Origin: Cryptomeria japonica
Taxonomy: Eukaryota > Streptophyta > Pinopsida > Cupressales > Cupressaceae
Length of the DNA stretch: 64,000 bases
Assembly: GCF_030272615.1 (NCBI RefSeq)
Contig: NC_081405.1
Coordinates: forward strand, 22,833,772 to 22,897,771
Reading direction: 5' to 3'
Positions 58,964-64,000 of this stretch are shown here, one piece after another. The stretch's first letter is position 1, and each line of letters begins with the position of its first letter. The notes beneath the pieces are model-generated. The model was given only the letters and a program-made list of their open reading frames with translations. It was not told the DNA's origin and made no database searches. Position numbers and translations under genes: made by a program.

Positions 58964-61018
58964 GTGAGTAAGGTGGGTGGTGTTGGTAGTGGTACGCCTG
59001 TCAGGAAAGTTAATTCGCTTGCCTTGAGCATTGATGGTTGCTATAAGATCATATTTTACGGTGTGCGTTTAACAAACATGGGTATGGGCACGCAGAACAT
59101 TTGTTATTGTTCGAATGCGCAAAAGGGTGATGTGCAAGGCAACGTAGAAATTCTTTGGGCTGGTGTTTGCAGGGTTATGAGGGTTCAGTCCATTCTGTAT
59201 TCGGGTTTAAAGGCAATGGAGGTGAGGTGTTTTAGACTGATGGGCATTGTTAATTGACGTTGTGTTGTTTATTTTCTAAAAAAATAGAAATTGTGAATCG
59301 GGTTGTGTGTTTGTCGTAGGACATGTTAGAGGATTTTGCATCTTCATAGATGGTTGTTTGGAGAAGAAGAGGGTATTCAGAGATCTGGCTTATTCTCTAT
59401 TTGGGATTTTTGCATTAGAGGTTTCAACTTATCGAGGTAAGGTCTTTTGGGTTTGTGTGCGCCTCTGTTTTTGGGTTCAATCTGTATTTGGTGTTTTCCA
59501 TTAGAGGTTTGAGCTTATGAAGAGAAGGTATTTTGGGTTTATGGACAATGCGGTAAAAAAATGGAATATGAAATTAAGAGTGTAGCTTGCAGAGAAATTT
59601 AACTGTATTTGGGATTTTCCATTTGAGCTTTGAGCTTAGATTTTGTATGTGTCTTTTATGGTCGCGGATTTTGTTTGTAATTTGTCCATATGTATAAAAG
59701 TGTATTATAAAGATGCAATATCCTGTGATAAACAAGGTTTGAGCTTGTGAAGCTAAGATATTTTGGGTTTATGGACAATGTGATTTGATTCTGTGTATGT
59801 GCGGTAAAAAATGGGATATGAAATTCAAAGTGTAGCTTGCAGAGAAATTTAACTGTATTTGGGGTTTTCCATTTGAGGTTTGTGCTTATCGACGCAAACT
59901 CTTTTGGCCTTATGGACACTGTGATTAGATTTTGTATATGTGTTTTATGGTCGGGGATTATCTCTGTAATTTGTGTATATGTATTAAAGTGTACTATAAA
60001 GATGCAATATCCTCTCATAAAGTGTAGAAGGTGCCACAACAAAAACGAGTACCTAACTATAGCAAAGTTGGAGAATGAAATTCAGTTTGTAAATTGCAGA
60101 AAAATGAGATATACAATTTGCGAATTGAGTTCCAAATTAGGGCATAAGAGGTAATGAAATTCAATGTCAAAACAAGGGCAAAACAGGCAATGAAATTTAG
60201 TGTGTAAATTGGAAACAACAAAAATTATAGACAAAACTAAATAATGTAAGGTTGAAGACCTTACCTCGAAAAGCTAGAAACTCGACTACAAAAAGCCACA
60301 ATACAAAAACAGCCGAAATTGGATATATATATATATATATATCATTGATGGTTGTTGTAAGTTCATTTTTGACGGTGTGCGTTTAACAAACATGGGTATG
60401 GGCATACAGAACATTTGTTATTGTTCGAATGTGCAGAAGGGTGATGTGTGAGACAACGTAGAAAAACTCTGGGTTGGTGTTTGCAGGGTTGTGAGGGTTC
60501 ATTCCATTATGTATTCAGGTTTAAAGGCAATGGAGGTGAGGTGTTTTAGATTGATGGGCATTGTTAATTGACCTTGTGTTGTTTATTTTCTTAAAAAATT
60601 GAAAAATTATTATTAGGGTATTACAAACAAAATTAAATCATAGTGCCCATGAAGCTGAATTTGTTAGCTAGCTATTTTGAATCATATACACAGCAAAAAA
60701 ATCACAGTCAAATTTAAATAATCATGACTATTGAACTGATATATATATACAAATTACAGGGAAAATGAAATTAATATATATACAAATTACAATCAAGAGG
60801 TAATGAAATTCACTGTCAAACTTGGGCCAAAACAAGTGATGAAATTCAATGTGTAAATTGGATAGATATATATAATTAATACTTGAAATTGCAGATATAC
60901 GTAGATTCCTAATTAGGACACGAGGTAATGAAATTCATTGTCAAACTTGGGCCAAAAACAGGTGATCAAATTCAGTGTGTAAATTGCATAGATATATTTA
61001 ATTAATACTTGAAATTGC

Positions 61019-61058
<40 letters not shown>

Positions 61059-61581
61059 GGAAGGTGTGACAGCAAAATGAATACCTAATCAGGGCAAAAC
61101 AAGCAATGAAATTCACTCTTAAAATTGGAGCAAAACAGATAATGAAATTCATTGTGTAAATTGGAGATATATATATATGTACAGGGAAACGAATACCCAA
61201 TCAGGGCAAAACAAGCAATGAAATTCACTCTTAAAATTGGAGCAAAACAGGTAATCAAATTCATTGTGTAAATTGGAGATATATAATACCTAATAATATA
61301 TATATGTATGTATGTATGTATGTGTCTCCAATAATTAGTAGGGCATTACATACAAAATTGAATCACAGTGCCCATGAAGCTGAAATTGTTATCCAACTAT
61401 TTTGAATCATATACACAGCAAAAAAATTAGTATATATATATATATACAAATTACAGACAGAACGAAATTCACACTATGAATTGCAGACACATATAAATAG
61501 TCGCGACCATAAAACACATAGAGGTACACGCACGTGCACACACACACACACACACACACACAAGCACACACATAAAATGTA
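58964..61581. repeat. Mosaic of local direct repeats and microsatellites
   Basis: A ~260-bp block at 59027-59290 (with GTGTGCGTTTAACAAACATG) recurs at 60343-60600. A ~250-bp block is tandemly duplicated at 59531-59759 and 59760-60020 (TTTTGGGTTTATGGACAATG). Shorter units with AAATTCATTGTGTAAATTGG recur at 60780-61280. AT runs lie at 60325-60342 and 61020-61053 and a (CA)n run at 61537-61562. Open frames such as 58964-59257 have no recognised domain, though that frame is within the duplicated block. Confidence 0.8.
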
Positions 61582-61797
61582 ATGTTTCTTGTGGGTTTCA
61601 TGGGATGTGGAGGTGGACAAGTTTCCGATGTAGAGTTCGAAAAAACCTTAGATCATTTTCTTTATTTTTGTGTATGTGTATGTGTGCATGTATTTATATC
61701 TATATATACACAGATATGTATATGTGTGTGTGTGCGTCTATATATATATATCTGTGTGTGTGTGTGTCTGCAAATACTACAGAAACATACAATCATG

Positions 61798-62110
61798 AAT
61801 GTCTTACCCGCAAATTTTGAAACACATTGTAGGAGTGAGTTGCTTCTATATAAACACTTTCGTGATATCCCTAAAAATATAGGAACATCAAGGGAACAGA
61901 TAATTACAAATTGGAAATTATTTAAGGCCAATGCTTACTTGCGATGGCATATTAATGGGCTCAATGAACATTCGACAGCTCAAAGTAATGAAGACATTGA
62001 CCATGACGACTCTGAAAGAACAAATAATGCTAACCTTTATGAATGGGAGTACCTTTCACAGATGGGTGCATCGAATAACTTCAGCAAAAATGAACTTGAA
62101 ATGTTGGCAA
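61798..62110 (+). pseudogene. Possible Helitron/PIF1-type helicase fragment, cut by an LTR
   Basis: An open frame after the TG-rich simple repeats encodes LPANFETHCRSELLLYKHFR, then DIPKNIGTSREQIITNWKLF and an acidic stretch ending SKNELEMLAML. The CR..LLLYK.FRDI...IG.S.E.I..NW pattern recalls the insert region of Helitron-type helicases, but no Walker or Rep motif is visible, so this is tentative. The frame is interrupted at 62110 by the LTR at 62111. The upstream codons (61582-61797) cross microsatellite sequence and are probably not coding. Confidence 0.35.
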
Positions 62111-62889
62111 TGTTAGTTTAGGATCAGAATGATAACAGAAAGCAGAAAATAACAAATGCAACACACATAACAAAATGGTACCCTGGGAAAACCTCCCTCT
62201 TGGAGGTGAAAAACCCAGCAACAAAGATCCCAGATTATATTAATTAAACTCAATAGCAGATTTACAATCTTGCTTCACACATGAAATATACTTCAAATTA
62301 GGGCACACATTAGGGCAACTTATCTTGTTGTAGGTGATACGATATGCTGAAGGCTATGTCCTTGAATACTTCGCTGCCCTAGATGAAGTTCGTTGTTACT
62401 ATGAATGGATTCGGCAGCCTTGAAAGGAAGTTCGCCAGCCTTGTATGATGTTCACTCAGCCAAGTATGATGTTCGCCCAGCCAAGTATGATGTTTGCTCA
62501 ACCAAGAAAGTAATCAGGATGAATTCGCTGACTGAAACACTAATTCGCTTGACAAAGGCAAATAGTTGATCAGTAGACAGAGATAGTTCGTTGTATGTGA
62601 ATTGGTATTGAATGATTACAAATCAACTTGTATATATATGCCTCAATGCCTCCTAATAGACCCTAGGTCGGCCTTATTGTTTTGGCGCCAAGAATAAGAT
62701 AGACCTATAAATTACAAGTTGCATTCATATAGGTCTTGTCCAATACAATTACAAGTTACATATAGGTCTTGCTCAATTACAAGTTACATGTGACGCCCGA
62801 TTAGGGCCAGACTTAAACAATGTTTACATATCAAATTGAACCATCAATATGGCTATACATGAACACTCCTACCTAGCTACACATCAACA
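62111..62889 (-). repeat. 3' LTR of the gag-only element
   Basis: This 779-bp LTR starts TGTTGATGTGTAGCTAGG after the polypurine tract and ends CCTAAACTAACA. A TATATATA stretch near 62630-62640 may be its TATA box. Apart from the first eight bases it shows no obvious similarity to the LTRs of copies 1 and 2, despite the shared tail. Confidence 0.82.
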
Positions 62890-62899
62890 CTCCCTCTTA

Positions 62900-63400
62900 G
62901 CTAGGGAGGATTCCTTCTCAATAATCGAGCCACATAGTGACAACCATCATGGCTACTCCCATGCAAATGAACACAACCACCATGGCTACTCCCAAAGGGT
63001 GGGTCCATCATGGCTACTCCCATGAATGAAATTACAAATGAACACAACCACCATGGCTACACCCAGAGGGTGGGTCCACCATGGCTACTCCCATGGATGG
63101 AAACCAAATAAACATCATGACGTTCACCATAGCTACTCCCAGAGGGTGAACAAACACAAGTGCTAAGTCATCGAATTTCTTCCATGACATCCACCATGCC
63201 TACTTGCAGAGGGTGTATCCACCATACCTACTCACAAAGCGTGGATAAACACAAGTGCTACATCATGGAATTTCTTCCATGACATCCACCAGGACTACTC
63301 GCAGAGGGTGGATCCACCATACCTACTTGCAGAGGGTGGAACAAGGGCTTTCACCTCAAACTTCTCTCACAGAGAAGAATGCATTAACCAAAAGATGAGG
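62900..63400 (-). repeat. CCACC/GGTGG palindromic repeats in the element tail
   Basis: About ten units of the type CACCATGGCTACTCCCAGAG-GGTG or CCACCATACCTACTCGCAGA-GGGTGG. Arms CCACC and GGTGG are inverted around a 17-18 base core. Similar units flank the 3' LTRs of both PGI::SEC23 elements. Confidence 0.85.
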
Positions 63401-63483
63401 CTTCCTCTGAAGCTGAAATGTTAGGCTCCCTCTGAAGCTGAAATGTCAGGCTCCTTCTGAAGCTAAACTGACATTTCCTCTTT

Positions 63484-64000
63484 TTAGAATAAGAAATCTT
63501 CTGAGTTGACATTTGACCTTGGCTCCTCTTGAGGTGTCCCTATGTCAACTTCCGCAGAAGAAGCTATAGGAGTAGACTTGAATTTGCACTCTCGAGCATA
63601 GTGACTATACTTATAACACCTAAAACATTGAATGTGAGATAAGTCCTTCCTTTTTTATTCAAAGACAGGATCTGATTCTTTGTCTCTATCCCACTTCCTT
63701 CTTCTGCCTCTTTCCATATGTGTAGCAAGGACTTGATTTTCTACATCATAATGATCACGCTCAATTCCTCTTGCTATCAATCTTGACTCTTCTTGAATGC
63801 AATCCGCACGAAGACGATCAAACTTGGGAAGTTTCGATCTTCCACTAATTCCTTGAATGTAAGACTCCCAGGATGCAGGAAGACCATTAAGAGCCAACAT
63901 GGTCAAGTCCTTGTTGTCAATAACATGACCAATAGAAGAGAGCTGATCTCTCAACTCAGAGATCCTCGTGAAGTAAGCAATAACAGTTTCTCCTTTTGCC
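63484..64000 (-). CDS. Copia-type gag with CCHC zinc knuckle (partial)
   Basis: The minus-strand frame enters from the right edge and carries RDQLSSIGHVIDNKDLTMLA and LNGLPASWESYIQGISGRS, then CIQEESRL, the UBN2-type gag of Ty1/copia elements (family: L..IG..I.D.D....L..LP.S...)... A single TAA near 63655 interrupts the frame; without it the same frame continues to HIQCFRCYKYSHYAREC, a complete CX2CX4HX4C knuckle, and ends at a TAA at 63484. Gag forms the virus-like particle; the 5' end is outside the window. The nonsense codon makes this copy probably inactive. Confidence 0.85.

Larger units (their letters stand above)
62111..64000 (-). mobile_element. Gag-only copia-type element of the PGI::SEC23 family (3' part)
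   Basis: In minus orientation a gag gene enters from the right edge and stops at 63484. A 580-bp tail follows with the same AGCTTCAGAGGGAGCC motifs, a CTTCTCTGTGAGAGAAG hairpin unit and CCACC/GGTGG units as the PGI::SEC23 elements, then TAGCTAAGAGGGAG as polypurine tract and an LTR (62889-62111). There is no protease, integrase, RT or RNase H between gag and LTR. The other end is outside the window, so the target duplication cannot be tested. Confidence 0.85.

Overview
The window looks like nuclear DNA of a seed plant with a very large, repeat-rich genome, most likely a gymnosperm such as a conifer. The evidence is a host gene whose exons are separated by introns of 10.7 and 14.0 kb, AT-rich sequence, and dense nested LTR retrotransposons. 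Species cannot be fixed from the sequence. There are no bacterial-type operons; almost everything outside one host gene is mobile DNA.

Host gene. One minus-strand gene runs from about 30.9 kb leftwards off the window. Five exons are visible (30737-30888, 17752-20067, 17516-17570, 3365-3513, 711-797), all with GT-AG borders and compatible phases. They encode a plant homologue of microspherule protein 1 (MCRS1): an N-terminal MCRS_N region, a long acidic/polar middle and the start of a C-terminal FHA domain. The introns hold copia, LINE, TRIM, hAT and LTR remnants.

Mobile layers. (1) Two copies, in opposite orientation (10330-13374 plus, 48698-51924 minus), of a small non-autonomous LTR retrotransposon carry a fused, intron-free piece of two host genes: plastid glucose-6-phosphate isomerase (N-terminal part with likely transit peptide) joined to SEC23. 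A gag-only relative with the same 3' tail and polypurine tract enters at the right edge (62111-64000). (2) A complete 333-bp TRIM with perfect 5-bp TSD (22452-22784) carries a tRNA-like sequence with A and B boxes inside each 135-bp LTR. (3) A nested stack lies at 31195-46057: a solo copia-type LTR (TSD AAAAG) is split by a 7.8-kb single-copy LTR-like unit (33426-41213, TSD GGTTT) and by a complete hAT transposon (41292-45123, TSD GTTAAAGT). The 7.8-kb unit contains an uninterrupted 1073-codon minus-strand ORF and an array of about 14 palindromes spaced by about 168 bp; a fragment of a related LTR with the same type of palindrome lies at 27478-29640. (4) There are also a 1.6-kb LINE-type insertion with ORF1 only and an 18-bp TSD, a decayed Ty3/gypsy gag-pol (53955-56819), a copia 3' end with LTR (5376-7510), a second hAT relic, and a repeat mosaic at 58.9-61.6 kb next to a possible Helitron/PIF1-like helicase fragment.

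The observations most worth following are the PGI::SEC23 retro-capture, the TRIM with tRNA-like LTRs, and the ORF-bearing giant LTR with phased palindromes. All family assignments are from reading translations and motifs; no database search was run.
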